From: a virus | DNA: 51,772 bases | IMG/VR virus record: IMGVR_UViG_3300044834_000093 | Coordinates: 1 to 51,772 of that record | Direction: 5' to 3' (one strand) | In this document: in pieces, positions 38,537 through 45,728 of the stretch | Layout of the letters: the number at the start of each line of letters is the position of its first letter | Numbering within the stretch: position 1 is the stretch's first letter | Position numbers and translations under genes: made by a program | Notes under the pieces: generated by a model | What the model saw: the letters and a program-made list of their open reading frames with translations, nothing else | What the model was told of the DNA's origin: nothing | Databases searched by the model: none

Positions 38537-38998
38537 GGGTTCGTCCTGCAAAGAACTTTTGCACACTTGCAACTCTCCCTCTGCTTTGTTTGCTCGCGAT
38601 GAGAAACAACACAGAGGATTTGGAATCTTACTCGTTTGCCCCGATCAGCTTGGCAGTGGATCGGGTCGTGGAAGGCTTAGGCTTTACTAGAACGGCAGCC
38701 GGTGGAACGGCTGGACGCGGATACAACGTGATTAGGTTTCCGAAGAGGGTTTCTTGCGCGTCACGCGGATGCTGCGCAGAACCGTGTGCAAGGTGTCCAT
38801 CTGCTAGTTCTCCCGTTCCGATTGCTGAGGCGGGATCACCAGCGAGGTTCCCGAGTGGGAGTTGTCAAAATATCTCTTATGCCCCCTCTTAAACTCGCAA
38901 GGATTTGATAACCTTGAGCCCACCTTCCTTACCCGAGATGGTAGAATTGTCTGGTAGGCTTTCCCCGCTATGCCGCCGACGTTGGTACGGGGCGTGTT
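38537..38998. other. early promoter region with only tiny open frames
   Basis: No clear gene fills these 462 bases. Leftward frames of 22 codons (38732-38800, ATG with GGGAG upstream, product MDTLHTVLRSIRVTRKKPSS) and 32 codons (38628-38726, TTG, containing KPKPSTTRSTAKLIGANE) read like phage peptides and could be two parts of one broken gene. A perfect leftward -35 (TTGACA) lies near 38870 but without a matching -10. A rightward frame from 38599 has no ribosome site. The region probably holds the leftward early promoter. Confidence 0.4.
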
Positions 38999-39277
38999 AT
39001 GGGGTGCGCGGGAATATCGCTCGTCGAGCCCTTCGCAGTGCAGGACGATGTTGTATCCGGCATCGATCACATCGAGCCGGTCGGAAAATCCCTGATACGT
39101 TTGTACCTTTACATCGATCACACCCCTATCGACGGCAGCCCTCCCGAAAGAGTGCTGGTGCGCAAGGTGGTGATTTCCCTGGACGACATGCCGAAAGCTG
39201 TCAGGAAAACGATCCGCTTCATGGCCGACCGGGGGATAGAGATTGGCCAGCGGGATTTGTCGAAGCTGCTGAGCTGA
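38999..39277 (+). CDS. hypothetical phage protein opposite the repressor
   Basis: The 92-residue product contains AVQDDVVSGIDHIEPVGKSL, IRLYLYIDHTPIDG and RVLVRKVVISLDDMPKAVRK, a compact alpha/beta pattern similar to small uncharacterised proteins of rhizobial phages. It is transcribed towards the repressor gene and ends two bases from it. The start at ATG 38999 has a poor ribosome site, so translation may begin elsewhere. Confidence 0.55.
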   Translation: MGCAGISLVEPFAVQDDVVSGIDHIEPVGKSLIRLYLYIDHTPIDGSPPERVLVRKVVISLDDMPKAVRKTIRFMADRGIEIGQRDLSKLLS

Positions 39278-39279
39278 GG

Positions 39280-39498
39280 TCATTCGGCGGCCACCGTGTA
39301 TCCAAGGAATTGCGCCCGGCTCAGGCCGGTGACTTCTTCGATCTTTTCCCACTGTCTCTTTTGGGGCTCGGTGTCGCGCCGCTCCCATCGAGAAACCGTC
39401 AGCCCATCGACGCCAAGCCGGTCACCCAAGGCTTCTTGCGAAAGCTTTGGGAGCTGCGCATCGCGCCATTTCCGTAAGGGGTGATCTTCGTCTGCCAT
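39280..39498 (-). CDS. XRE-family phage repressor (CI-like)
   Basis: The 72-residue protein is little more than one helix-turn-helix: LSQEALGDRLGVDGLTVSRWERRD, here split as LSQEALGDRLGVDG plus LTVSRWERRD. It should bind the operators at 39509-39528 and 40284-40303. ATG 39498 is chosen because its promoter -10 (TATAGT, 39509-39514 on this strand) lies just 10 bases upstream; the mRNA would be almost leaderless, as for lambda cI from PRM. The longer frame would include the promoter itself. It lacks a dimerisation/peptidase domain, so it is not a LexA-type self-cleaving repressor. Confidence 0.7.
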   Translation of the reverse strand: MADEDHPLRKWRDAQLPKLSQEALGDRLGVDGLTVSRWERRDTEPQKRQWEKIEEVTGLSRAQFLGYTVAAE

Positions 39499-39508
39499 TG
39501 CGCCGCTC

Positions 39509-39536
39509 ACTATACAGAAAATGATGGCTGGCGCAA
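39509..39536 (-). promoter_or_regulatory. promoter/operator of the repressor gene
   Basis: On the leftward strand TTGCGC (39536-39531), a 16-base spacer and TATAGT (39514-39509) make a sigma70 promoter. Bases 39509-39528 are, in reverse, GCCATCATTTTCTGTATAGT, identical over 20 bases to the rightward promoter at 40284-40303. One regulator should therefore act on both. A related sequence (CATCATTTCGGTAATAGTG) follows at 39544-39562. Confidence 0.7.
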
Positions 39537-39555
39537 GCCCCATCATCATTTCGGT

Positions 39556-39589
39556 AATAGTGCTTTAGTCACAATATGTTGGCACTATT
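39556..39589. promoter_or_regulatory. inverted repeat upstream of the Cro-like gene
   Basis: AATAGTGC at 39556-39563 and GCACTATT at 39582-39589 are exact inverted copies around 18 bases. They occupy the space between the divergent repressor and Cro-like genes and end five bases before the latter's start codon. They may form an operator for one of the two XRE proteins. Confidence 0.5.
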
Positions 39590-39594
39590 GGCAC

Positions 39595-39915
39595 ATGGCA
39601 GGCACCACCAGGATCGGCCCGCGACGGCCTCGGAAGGTTTATCTTCAAGAATGGCGGGAAAGCCGGGGCCTTACCCAGAAGCAGCTAGGCGAGCGCCTGG
39701 GGGTCACTGACATGACCGTTTCCCGATGGGAGCTAGGTAGGGTGCTCCTCAATACAAACGTACTGGCGGCCTTCGCTGAGGCCCTGGGCATAGAACCAAT
39801 GGACCTCTACCGCCACCCAGATCATCCCAGCGCCGATGCCCTGCTTCGCGGGCAGACGCAGGACGTGAAAGAACAGGCTTTCCGGCTGATCGAAGCCATC
39901 AGAAAGGCCAATTAG
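39595..39915 (+). CDS. XRE-family regulator (Cro-like partner)
   Basis: The 106-residue protein has an HTH (LTQKQLGERLGVTDMTVSRW) whose recognition helix shares TVSRWE with the divergent repressor, followed by ALGIEPMDLYRHPDH and a C-terminal helical part for dimerisation (VKEQAFRLIEAIRKAN). It is probably the antagonist of the repressor in the lysis/lysogeny switch. I chose ATG 39595 since upstream codons run through the operator region; no Shine-Dalgarno is present, so the message may be leaderless. Confidence 0.7.
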   Translation: MAGTTRIGPRRPRKVYLQEWRESRGLTQKQLGERLGVTDMTVSRWELGRVLLNTNVLAAFAEALGIEPMDLYRHPDHPSADALLRGQTQDVKEQAFRLIEAIRKAN

Positions 39916-39925
39916 CGGGGCTTTC

Positions 39926-40192
39926 ATGCCGATCATCGTCATTCTTGGCTTGATCGCAGCTTGGTATTTCGGGCTTTTTGAGAGCTTCCAGGGCCACACC
40001 TACCGGGCCGAGGTAGGTTATTTCCAAGGCAGCGAACGTACCTGGTATGTTGGCCGCGACAAAAGCCGCGAGGCCTGCACTGCCGAGGCTACGGCGCTTT
40101 ACAATTCCTATAACCGGGAATCGCCGGGCCGCGCCTTTTCCTGGGCTTGCCGCAAAATGCAGGGTGACCGGTTTTTAGACCGGGTACGCTGA
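39926..40192 (+). CDS. small exported or anchored protein next to the switch
   Basis: The 88-residue product has an N-terminal hydrophobic helix (IIVILGLIAAWYFGLF) and a mature part with two Cys (REACTAEATALYN, FSWACRKMQ), which could form one disulphide. This architecture recurs in small proteins of Bradyrhizobium-type genomes. It is probably co-transcribed with the Cro-like gene. A role in superinfection immunity or lysogenic conversion is possible but not shown. Confidence 0.55.
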   Translation: MPIIVILGLIAAWYFGLFESFQGHTYRAEVGYFQGSERTWYVGRDKSREACTAEATALYNSYNRESPGRAFSWACRKMQGDRFLDRVR

Positions 40193-40275
40193 GCAATTCA
40201 CAACCTGATTCTTCTGGAAATTACGTTTCCATTCAATAGGTTGTCATTCCTATAACATTTTTTGTCTATACCCTA

Positions 40276-40303
40276 TTGCAACTGCCATCATTTTCTGTAT
40301 AGT
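40276..40303 (+). promoter_or_regulatory. rightward early promoter with repressor operator
   Basis: TTGCAA (40276-40281), 16 bases and TATAGT (40298-40303) form the promoter of the rightward accessory operon starting at 40341. Bases 40284-40303 (GCCATCATTTTCTGTATAGT) are the exact inverted copy of the repressor's own promoter at 39509-39528. Repression of the rightward operon in the lysogen is therefore likely. Upstream, AACCT/AGGTT and GGAAA/TTTCC form a nested hairpin at 40203-40240. Confidence 0.7.
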
Positions 40304-40340
40304 CAATCCCGACGCTGAGATATTCAGACGGGAGTGGAAG

Positions 40341-40844
40341 ATGGTGACAACGGCCTCCACGGCAGACGGCAGTCTCACCACTGGTGATCAGAAGCCCTCA
40401 ATCGCGGCGCGCAAGAAAGTTTATCGCGCTGAGCGCCGTAACGATTTCATGGCCGACAGGCGCACGGTAGCGCCAGTTCATCGCAAAGCCTTCCGCTGGA
40501 AGGGAACGGCAGCCGTAAAGGAAGCCAGCACGCCGCCGGTTTCGTCAAACAAGCGAGACCGTTCCCCTCAAGCCGAACAGCGCCGCAAAGATCGCAGCGT
40601 CACGATGGATTTCACTGACGGCGTGAATGGCATCAGCCGCGCGCTTATCAACCACTCACTGCAAACGATCCAGAAGAAAAAGCCCAAGCGCGGCTGGGCG
40701 GCTAAGCGCAGAGCCACGCCATGGAAGGACACGACGACTGACAAAGAGCGCGGGCGTCACGCTTGGTTTCGCAAGGCAACAACCTCAGCGCCCGGATCAC
40801 CAGTCGGACGAGAGCCGAGCAAACAAAGGGAATTGTCCCAATGA
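40341..40844 (+). CDS. basic protein with cassette-like borders
   Basis: The 167-residue product is very basic (SNKRDRSPQAEQRRKDRSV, then LQTIQKKKPKRGWAAKRRA) and probably contacts nucleic acid or is disordered. It is the first gene after the rightward early promoter. Its first 16 codons and last 20 codons match, at DNA level, two internal borders of the mosaic gene at 46679..47797 (SLTTGDQ and APGSPV), while the interior is unrelated. No family is recognised. Confidence 0.55.
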   Translation: MVTTASTADGSLTTGDQKPSIAARKKVYRAERRNDFMADRRTVAPVHRKAFRWKGTAAVKEASTPPVSSNKRDRSPQAEQRRKDRSVTMDFTDGVNGISRALINHSLQTIQKKKPKRGWAAKRRATPWKDTTTDKERGRHAWFRKATTSAPGSPVGREPSKQRELSQ

Positions 40845-41194
40845 CCTCTCTTCCAGAACTCCCTACCTTCCATTTTATTTCCTTTTGTCAGCCAGCAACA
40901 GCATCGCGTGGAAGGTCAGAAGGCTTTTACGAGCTTTCCATGGAGCAGTCCTGTCATCGCCCGCAACTGCTTCGCGACATAGCGGGAACGCAGTTTGAAG
41001 ACATCGACAAGGTTTACGAAGCGGCGGATGGAAAATTTCATGACGTAACGCTGGAAACCGCAGAAGACGTGCTCGCCCTGGTGATCGCAGACGGCGGCGA
41101 TGTTCCCGATGAACTCCGGTTATGGCTGCAGGAAGTCATTGGAGTGAATGCGGTGGATCAAGCATTGGCTGAACAGCTGATGGAGCATGTGTGA
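40841..41194 (+). CDS. hypothetical acidic protein
   Basis: The 117-residue product is acidic in its second half (FEDIDKVYEAADGKFHDVTL, VLALVIADGGDVPDELRLWL). It begins MTSLPELPTFHFISF. The start overlaps the previous stop as ATGA and the stop overlaps the next start, so it is translated in the chain. Its acidity opposite a strongly basic neighbour could hint at a pair, but no function is known. Confidence 0.5.
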   Translation: MTSLPELPTFHFISFCQPATASRGRSEGFYELSMEQSCHRPQLLRDIAGTQFEDIDKVYEAADGKFHDVTLETAEDVLALVIADGGDVPDELRLWLQEVIGVNAVDQALAEQLMEHV

Positions 41195-41700
41195 TGCCAC
41201 GAAAGCGAGCTAATCCACATAAAGCACCCGTTCCTAGAGAGCAGCATGGGCTTTCAAAAACCAAAGAGTTCACGACGTGGTGGGCGATGAAGCGGCGCTG
41301 CACTGAACCGACTGCGCCCGATTACGCCCGGTACGGCGGCGCTGGCATTACGGTCTGTGCTGAATGGATGAAAAGCTTCCTTGCTTTTTATAAGCACATC
41401 GGGCCAAGGCCGTCTGACGTTCACAGCCTTGACCGCATAGACAACACAAGGGGTTACGAACCCGGCAACGTTCGCTGGGCCACGCGCGTCCAGCAGGCCA
41501 ATAATAAAAATAACAATCACATCGTTGAATATAAAGGCGCGACGGTAACTGTAGCTGAGGCTGTTCGGCGAGCTGGCTCTATCATAAGTCGAGAGACAGC
41601 TCTCTGCCGCCTCAAAAACGGTTGGTCACCAGCTGCAGCCGTAGAAACTCCGCTTCTCTTTAAGCGCGATCCGTTAACCAGACGAAGGTTGGCGGTGTAG
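41194..41700 (+). CDS. HNH-type homing endonuclease-like protein
   Basis: The 168-residue protein contains FTTWWAMKRRCTEPTAPDYA, ARYGGAGITVCAEW and the conserved HSLDRIDNTRGYEPGNVRWA, a hallmark of HNH-like phage endonucleases and their inactive relatives. The C-terminus (VTVAEAVRRAGSIISRETAL) resembles a NUMOD-type DNA-binding repeat. Such genes are free-standing homing elements or nicking enzymes. ATG 41194 overlaps the previous stop; GTG 41191 is possible. Confidence 0.7.
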   Translation: MPRKRANPHKAPVPREQHGLSKTKEFTTWWAMKRRCTEPTAPDYARYGGAGITVCAEWMKSFLAFYKHIGPRPSDVHSLDRIDNTRGYEPGNVRWATRVQQANNKNNNHIVEYKGATVTVAEAVRRAGSIISRETALCRLKNGWSPAAAVETPLLFKRDPLTRRRLAV

Positions 41701-41702
41701 CC

Positions 41703-41894
41703 ATGTCCCTCAAATCCTCCATGACGTATGAGGCTCTTATAGCAGCGAGCATATCGTTGCTGGTGGAGGCTGTGGTTGTTCTTATGTTCTTTGCTGCTTT
41801 GTTTGTTTGGGTGGTTTTGTATTTGGACCATCAGCGGCATCACTCTGATCGCGGTCCTGCAATTAGCGTCTCTGAGCAAGGTGCAGGACGATGA
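41703..41894 (+). CDS. 63-residue single-span membrane protein
   Basis: The product has one strong membrane helix ([20 protein letters not shown]) and a polar tail ([13 protein letters not shown]). It starts two bases after the HNH gene and its end overlaps the next start. Function is unknown. Confidence 0.55.
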   Translation: MSLKSSMTYEALIAASISLLVEAVVVLMFFAALFVWVVLYLDHQRHHSDRGPAISVSEQGAGR

Positions 41895-42259
41895 TAGAGC
41901 ACCCACGTGAACTAAACGCCATCATCGAGAGCGCCCGTATTACCAACGATGACCACGGGCTACTGTCAGCATGGCTGACGCTCGACTACGGCGGATCGGG
42001 GCAGGGCTTTGGTGGATACTCGCTGTATCTACCGAAGAACTGCACGCATCACAATCCGAGCGGGCCGAACTACGCCGGACATTTTATCTGGCGTGTCATG
42101 GAAGTTGCTGGCGTATCGGAGTGGTCGCAGCTTCCGGGGAAGACCATCCGCGTAAAATGCGAACATACAAAGGTTCACGCCATCGGTCACATCGTCAAAG
42201 ACGATTGGTTTGATCCAAAAGCTGACTTCGAGCGCATGGGAGAAAAGACAATCCCATGA
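41891..42259 (+). CDS. conserved phage hypothetical protein
   Basis: The 122-residue product has a compact pattern: [20 protein letters not shown], then [15 protein letters not shown] and [15 protein letters not shown]. It resembles a conserved beta-rich protein of phage early regions for which no role is known. The ATGA overlaps on both sides place it in the operon. Confidence 0.6.
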   Translation: MIEHPRELNAIIESARITNDDHGLLSAWLTLDYGGSGQGFGGYSLYLPKNCTHHNPSGPNYAGHFIWRVMEVAGVSEWSQLPGKTIRVKCEHTKVHAIGHIVKDDWFDPKADFERMGEKTIP

Positions 42260-42606
42260 GCGTCTTCAAACAAATGCTGATCGACAGCATGGAGCGCCAC
42301 TATCCGTCCGCGCCCGGCTGGCAGCGCCATTCAGACACCAGCCATGCCGCCGCACAATCCATGCGCCCGCATTACACGGTGCAACAAAAGAGAATTGTGG
42401 ATTTCCTACAAGGGCAGGGCGTGACAGGCGGCACCTATACGGAAATCTGCTCCGGCACTCAATTAAGCGCGCCATCTGTCTGTGGCCGCATGGTCGAGTT
42501 GGTGAGGGGCAAGCACGTCATCAAATCCAACGACACGCGCGCAACGCCATCGAACCGGCAAGCCCATGTCTATCTTCACAAGGATTTTGCAGGGAGGGAG
42601 CAATGA
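42256..42606 (+). CDS. winged-helix-like protein
   Basis: The 116-residue product contains [20 protein letters not shown] and [20 protein letters not shown], which together read as a winged helix with a recognition helix, then [20 protein letters not shown] as the wing. Similar proteins are frequent in phage early operons. A transcription-factor role is inference. It overlaps both neighbours. Confidence 0.6.
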   Translation: MSVFKQMLIDSMERHYPSAPGWQRHSDTSHAAAQSMRPHYTVQQKRIVDFLQGQGVTGGTYTEICSGTQLSAPSVCGRMVELVRGKHVIKSNDTRATPSNRQAHVYLHKDFAGREQ

Positions 42607-42872
42607 GACAGTCAGATTATCCTCTTCCAAAATGGGATCATGAGATAGCGCCGTATCTGCACGCAATCACGTCGCACGCGCATTGGCTGTCCTATCACGG
42701 TCGCGGCGTTATCGCCGGGCTGACCATGCTTCCCGCCCGTCCGCAATGGCCAACGCAGGCAGAGGAAGCCTTGCAAAAGGTTGAACAGGAACTAACCGCC
42801 GCTCTGGAATTAACGCAGGAAGCGCGGCGCAAGTACGGCGAATTGCTGATCCTGAGCGAAGCAGCGGAGTAA
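42603..42872 (+). CDS. hypothetical helical protein, 89 residues
   Basis: The product begins [19 protein letters not shown] and ends in a charged helix (EEALQKVEQELTAALEL). The ATG at 42603 overlaps the preceding stop. No known family; the terminal coiled coil may pair with the next gene's long coiled coil. Confidence 0.5.
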   Translation: MRQSDYPLPKWDHEIAPYLHAITSHAHWLSYHGRGVIAGLTMLPARPQWPTQAEEALQKVEQELTAALELTQEARRKYGELLILSEAAE

Positions 42873-42877
42873 GTATC

Positions 42878-43645
42878 ATGAACGTAGCTTTAGCCGAAAT
42901 TGGACATAACAAACCGCCGGAAGCTCTCGGCTTCGCCAGCGATACCATGATCTTGCTTTCCGATTGGATGAAAGAGCATCCGGTCATTCAGACCGCGCAC
43001 GACGCGCACGAAGCCAAGAAACTGCTGGACAGCGCAAAAGCTACTGCTGGCGACATTGAGGCCGAGCGCGACGGCAAGGTGCGCCCGCTGAACACCGCCA
43101 TTGCCGACATCAACTTCCGCTACAAGGCCGTCCACAACACCGACAGCAAAAAACCTGGGCTACTCGATAAGATCGTAAATGAACTGAAAGCCCGTCTGAC
43201 CGCTTTTGTGAAAGCAGAAGAGGCCAGGCGCGAACATGAAGCCGCAGCCAAGCACCATAATGCCGAGGAAGCCGAGCGCCTGTCGCTTGAAGCTGCCCAG
43301 CGGGAGCGCGAGGCAATCGACAATGCGCGCGCCGGAGAGCTTGGCGTCGATGTAACAGCGGTAGTTGTAGAGGCTGATGCCCTTGCTGCCGCTCATGCCA
43401 GGGCCGAGCGCGAAGCTGCCAGAGCTGACCGTGACGCGCACGTTAAGATTGGTGGCGGATGGGGCCGGTCGGTTTCATTGCGAACCAAAGAAACGCTCAT
43501 TCTGACCCACCCCATGGTCGCAATTAAAACGATGGGCGTCACAGACAAGATTCGTGAGGCGATCCTTTCCGCCGCGCGTGACTACAGGAGTGAGAAAGGA
43601 ACACTGCCAGAAGGCGTTGTATCTCAAACGATACGGGAAATTTAA
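42878..43645 (+). CDS. coiled-coil protein of the recombination-type region
   Basis: The 255-residue product starts MNVALAEIGHNKPPEALGFA and is mainly coiled coil from residue 45 to 190 (EEARREHEAAAKHHNAEEAE), ending in a compact domain (VAIKTMGVTDKIREAILSAA). Proteins of this build lie next to single-strand annealing and nuclease genes in many phages. No catalytic motif is visible. It is followed by a DNA-binding-type protein gene at 43669. Confidence 0.6.
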   Translation: MNVALAEIGHNKPPEALGFASDTMILLSDWMKEHPVIQTAHDAHEAKKLLDSAKATAGDIEAERDGKVRPLNTAIADINFRYKAVHNTDSKKPGLLDKIVNELKARLTAFVKAEEARREHEAAAKHHNAEEAERLSLEAAQREREAIDNARAGELGVDVTAVVVEADALAAAHARAEREAARADRDAHVKIGGGWGRSVSLRTKETLILTHPMVAIKTMGVTDKIREAILSAARDYRSEKGTLPEGVVSQTIREI

Positions 43646-43668
43646 CCAGACACCACAAGGACAAGCAC

Positions 43669-44055
43669 ATGAACATCGAAGAAGCATTCCCCTCTAAATA
43701 CCTGAAAGCCGCCGATCTGAAAGGAAGCAGGACAACGGTGAAAATGGATCGCGTCGAAAGCGACACGGTTGGCGATGACAACAAAGTCATCCTGTACTTT
43801 CAAGGCAAGGAAAAAGGCCTCGTCCTGAACGTCACCAACAAAAACATGATTGTCGATACCTACGGCCCGGAAACTGAAGACTGGATTGGGCAGCCGATCA
43901 TTCTTTACGAGGCGATGGTGCAGTACCAGTCGAAGATGGTCCCGGCCATCCGCGTCATGGCACCGCCACGCACGCCGACACGAACTGCACAGCCAGCGGA
44001 CCGCAACCAGGGCGACCCGCGCACCAATGACGACATGAACGACGTGCAGTTTTAG
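43669..44055 (+). CDS. conserved phage protein of the replication/recombination region
   Basis: The 128-residue product begins MNIEEAFPSKYLKAADLKGS and contains ILYFQGKEKGLVLNVTNKNM and WIGQPIILYEAMVQYQSKMV. This sequence pattern is very common in phages near recombination genes and looks like a small beta-barrel; a single-strand-binding-like role has been suspected but I know of no proof. The tail is Pro/Arg/Asp-rich and disordered. Confidence 0.65.
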   Translation: MNIEEAFPSKYLKAADLKGSRTTVKMDRVESDTVGDDNKVILYFQGKEKGLVLNVTNKNMIVDTYGPETEDWIGQPIILYEAMVQYQSKMVPAIRVMAPPRTPTRTAQPADRNQGDPRTNDDMNDVQF

Positions 44056-44057
44056 CC

Positions 44058-44258
44058 ATGGAAAAACCCGCCGCCTTCAGCGCGAGCTATTCTGACTGGA
44101 AGGTCATCAAAGGCCGCAAGGTCATTCAGATAATCTTCGAAGTCCCGATGGAGGCGGCTGGCCATGCCTACAATGTTCTAGGCGGTATGCCGAACTTTGG
44201 CGCGGATGAATGGTTCGCTATCGCGCGATTACAAAAGCCTGAGAAGGCAAGCGAATGA
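44058..44258 (+). CDS. 66-residue conserved phage protein
   Basis: The product contains FSASYSDWKVIKGRKVIQII and EVPMEAAGHAYNVLGG, a pattern shared by short proteins adjacent to 43669-type genes in other phages. It follows that gene by two bases and overlaps the HNH gene, so the three are probably a unit. Function is unknown. Confidence 0.6.
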   Translation: MEKPAAFSASYSDWKVIKGRKVIQIIFEVPMEAAGHAYNVLGGMPNFGADEWFAIARLQKPEKASE

Positions 44259-44608
44259 GACGTGAGTTTCCAGCCAAGGTTAAAGCAGCAGCTCTCAAAC
44301 GCTGCATGGATGCGAAAGGTATTCCGCATTGCGAAGGCTGTGGGATCGAGCTGACGGCCGGAAACACCGCTTACGATCACGACAAGGCTGATGGGTTAGG
44401 CGGCGAGCCTTCCCTGGATAACTGCAAGGTTCTCTGCATCAGGATTTGCCACAAACGAAAGACCTTCGGCCAAGACAATCCCCGCATGCAGAAAGCAGAC
44501 CGACAGCGCAAAAGCTCATTCGGGATTAAGGCAAAGGCCCGCTCTTTACCTGGAGGCAGAAATTCCCCGTTCAAAATCAAGATCGGTGGGGGAGTGGAGA
44601 GACGATGA
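44255..44608 (+). CDS. HNH endonuclease
   Basis: The 117-residue protein has CEGCGIELTAGNTAYDHDKA with a zinc pair and the catalytic-type His, followed by NCKVLCIRICHKRKTFGQD with a second zinc pair. The usual HNH spacing has 'C..CH..KT' and here there is one extra residue in CIRICH, which may be tolerated. The C-terminus is basic. It could process phage DNA during recombination or packaging. It starts as ATGA on the preceding stop. Confidence 0.7.
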   Translation: MRREFPAKVKAAALKRCMDAKGIPHCEGCGIELTAGNTAYDHDKADGLGGEPSLDNCKVLCIRICHKRKTFGQDNPRMQKADRQRKSSFGIKAKARSLPGGRNSPFKIKIGGGVERR

Positions 44609-44676
44609 CCGAAACAGAAACAACATGCGCCTTCCTCTCAGAACTCCCCTACGTGGCGCTGGGGAGTGGGGCGTGA
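44605..44676 (+). CDS. 23-codon coupled frame
   Basis: A short frame begins MTETETTCAFLSELP as ATGA on the HNH stop and ends as GTGA on the start of the zinc-finger gene, which itself begins MTET. It may be a leader for coupling or a duplicated 5' end. Product function is not evident. Confidence 0.3.
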   Translation: MTETETTCAFLSELPYVALGSGA

Positions 44677-45089
44677 CTGAAACAATCCTAATCAAAGGCG
44701 AGCGTCACGTTGTCACACAATGCGGGTCATGCGGAGTTTGGCATACCGTGCCGGAAATCGTTTTCAACTCGCACAAACGAGAGGGCGGGTTTCACGGTTG
44801 TCCAAACGGGCATCAACGCGGATGGGTCAAGGGCGAAGAAGAAATTGAGCGCGAAAAAATCCGCCGCGAGCGCGACCAACTAAAACAGGACGCTGCCAGG
44901 TTGGCGGAAGAGATCGCCTCAGCAAATGCACGCGCTGAAACAGCCGAGCGAAAGGTACAACAAGCCAAGAGACGCGCGGTAGCTGGTGTCTGCCCGTGCT
45001 GCACCCGCACCTTTGTAAACGTGCAGCGACACATGAAGTCCAAGCATCCGAATGTTGTTCCGTTGGAACAAAAGGCGGCACGGCCATGA
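44673..45089 (+). CDS. zinc-finger protein with coiled coil
   Basis: The 138-residue protein has an N-terminal zinc-binding part (VVTQCGSCGVWH, HGCPNGHQRG), a charged coiled coil (about residues 55-110) and a C-terminal C2H2-like finger (GVCPCCTRTFVNVQRHMKSK). C2H2-like fingers in small phage proteins often bind DNA or host factors. The GTG at 44673 is the likely start since GGGGAG precedes it and the longer frame reads as out-of-frame shadow of the HNH tail. Confidence 0.65.
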   Translation: MTETILIKGERHVVTQCGSCGVWHTVPEIVFNSHKREGGFHGCPNGHQRGWVKGEEEIEREKIRRERDQLKQDAARLAEEIASANARAETAERKVQQAKRRAVAGVCPCCTRTFVNVQRHMKSKHPNVVPLEQKAARP

Positions 45090-45220
45090 CCACCCATACC
45101 CCAGCAACACCCGCTCTTGGTGGAGAGGTGCAGAGAATAGATGCGGACTTGAACCGTCTCGTCGCTAATCGCGTAGGTGCAGTTAGGAACGCTGAGCAAG
45201 GTGCCAGGAGAGCAAGATGA
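45086..45220 (+). CDS. 44-residue hypothetical protein
   Basis: The ATG overlaps the preceding stop (ATGA) and the stop overlaps the next start. The product (TTHTPATPALGGEVQRIDAD, then a helical basic end) has no known relatives that I can name. Overlaps on both sides support translation. Confidence 0.4.
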   Translation: MTTHTPATPALGGEVQRIDADLNRLVANRVGAVRNAEQGARRAR

Positions 45221-45678
45221 CAAAGCCGAAATTGAAACTGCCTTCAACAGCAACGGGGCGCCGCAGGCTCTTGAAGCTTGCCGATCTGCTTGAAGCGGAT
45301 GCCAGAAAGAAACGAGGCATCAGCTTCAATTTAAACACAGTGGGGACAACTATTATGTGGCTCGATAGCAGAAAGCCCATTGCACTAGATTGCGGCACGG
45401 AGGCTTGCGCTATGGGCCTTGCTGCAATCTCAGGAGCCTTCAAGCGCCAAGGGTTGTCCTACAAAATAATTGGCCGCTTCATCGAAACAACGCTCAACGG
45501 AAGAGTGCAAGGCTACGACAAATCGGCGATGGACGTATTCAATCTCTCCATGCAAGAAGCTGACTTTCTTTTCACGCCATGTTCATACCCCCAGGAAATT
45601 CGGCTTGGTGCGCCCGCCGAACGCTACGTCGCAAAACGCATCCGTGATTTCGTTGCCGGAAAGGCAGCGCCAACCTGA
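45217..45678 (+). CDS. hypothetical protein, 153 residues
   Basis: The product contains TGRRRLLKLADLLEADARKK, ALDCGTEACAMGLAAISGAF and AERYVAKRIRDFVAGKAAP, an ordered alpha/beta pattern. Similar proteins occur in rhizobial phages without assigned role. Cysteines in CGTEAC might be functional. It is followed by a 50-base gap. Confidence 0.55.
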   Translation: MTKPKLKLPSTATGRRRLLKLADLLEADARKKRGISFNLNTVGTTIMWLDSRKPIALDCGTEACAMGLAAISGAFKRQGLSYKIIGRFIETTLNGRVQGYDKSAMDVFNLSMQEADFLFTPCSYPQEIRLGAPAERYVAKRIRDFVAGKAAPT

Positions 45679-45728
45679 CCGCCCCGCCGCCGGCAGCAAC
45701 CACCAACCTCACGTGAACTGGATACTCA

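Noticed and set aside
38443-38892. Rightward frame of 149 codons (or 97 from ATG 38599)
   Set aside because: It starts inside the antisense of a well-supported leftward gene, has no ribosome site at 38599 and its end is Cys/Ser/Pro-rich without order.
38804-39388. Leftward 194-codon open frame
   Set aside because: It is antisense to 38999..39277 and covers part of the repressor gene in another frame; its His/Arg-rich product looks random.
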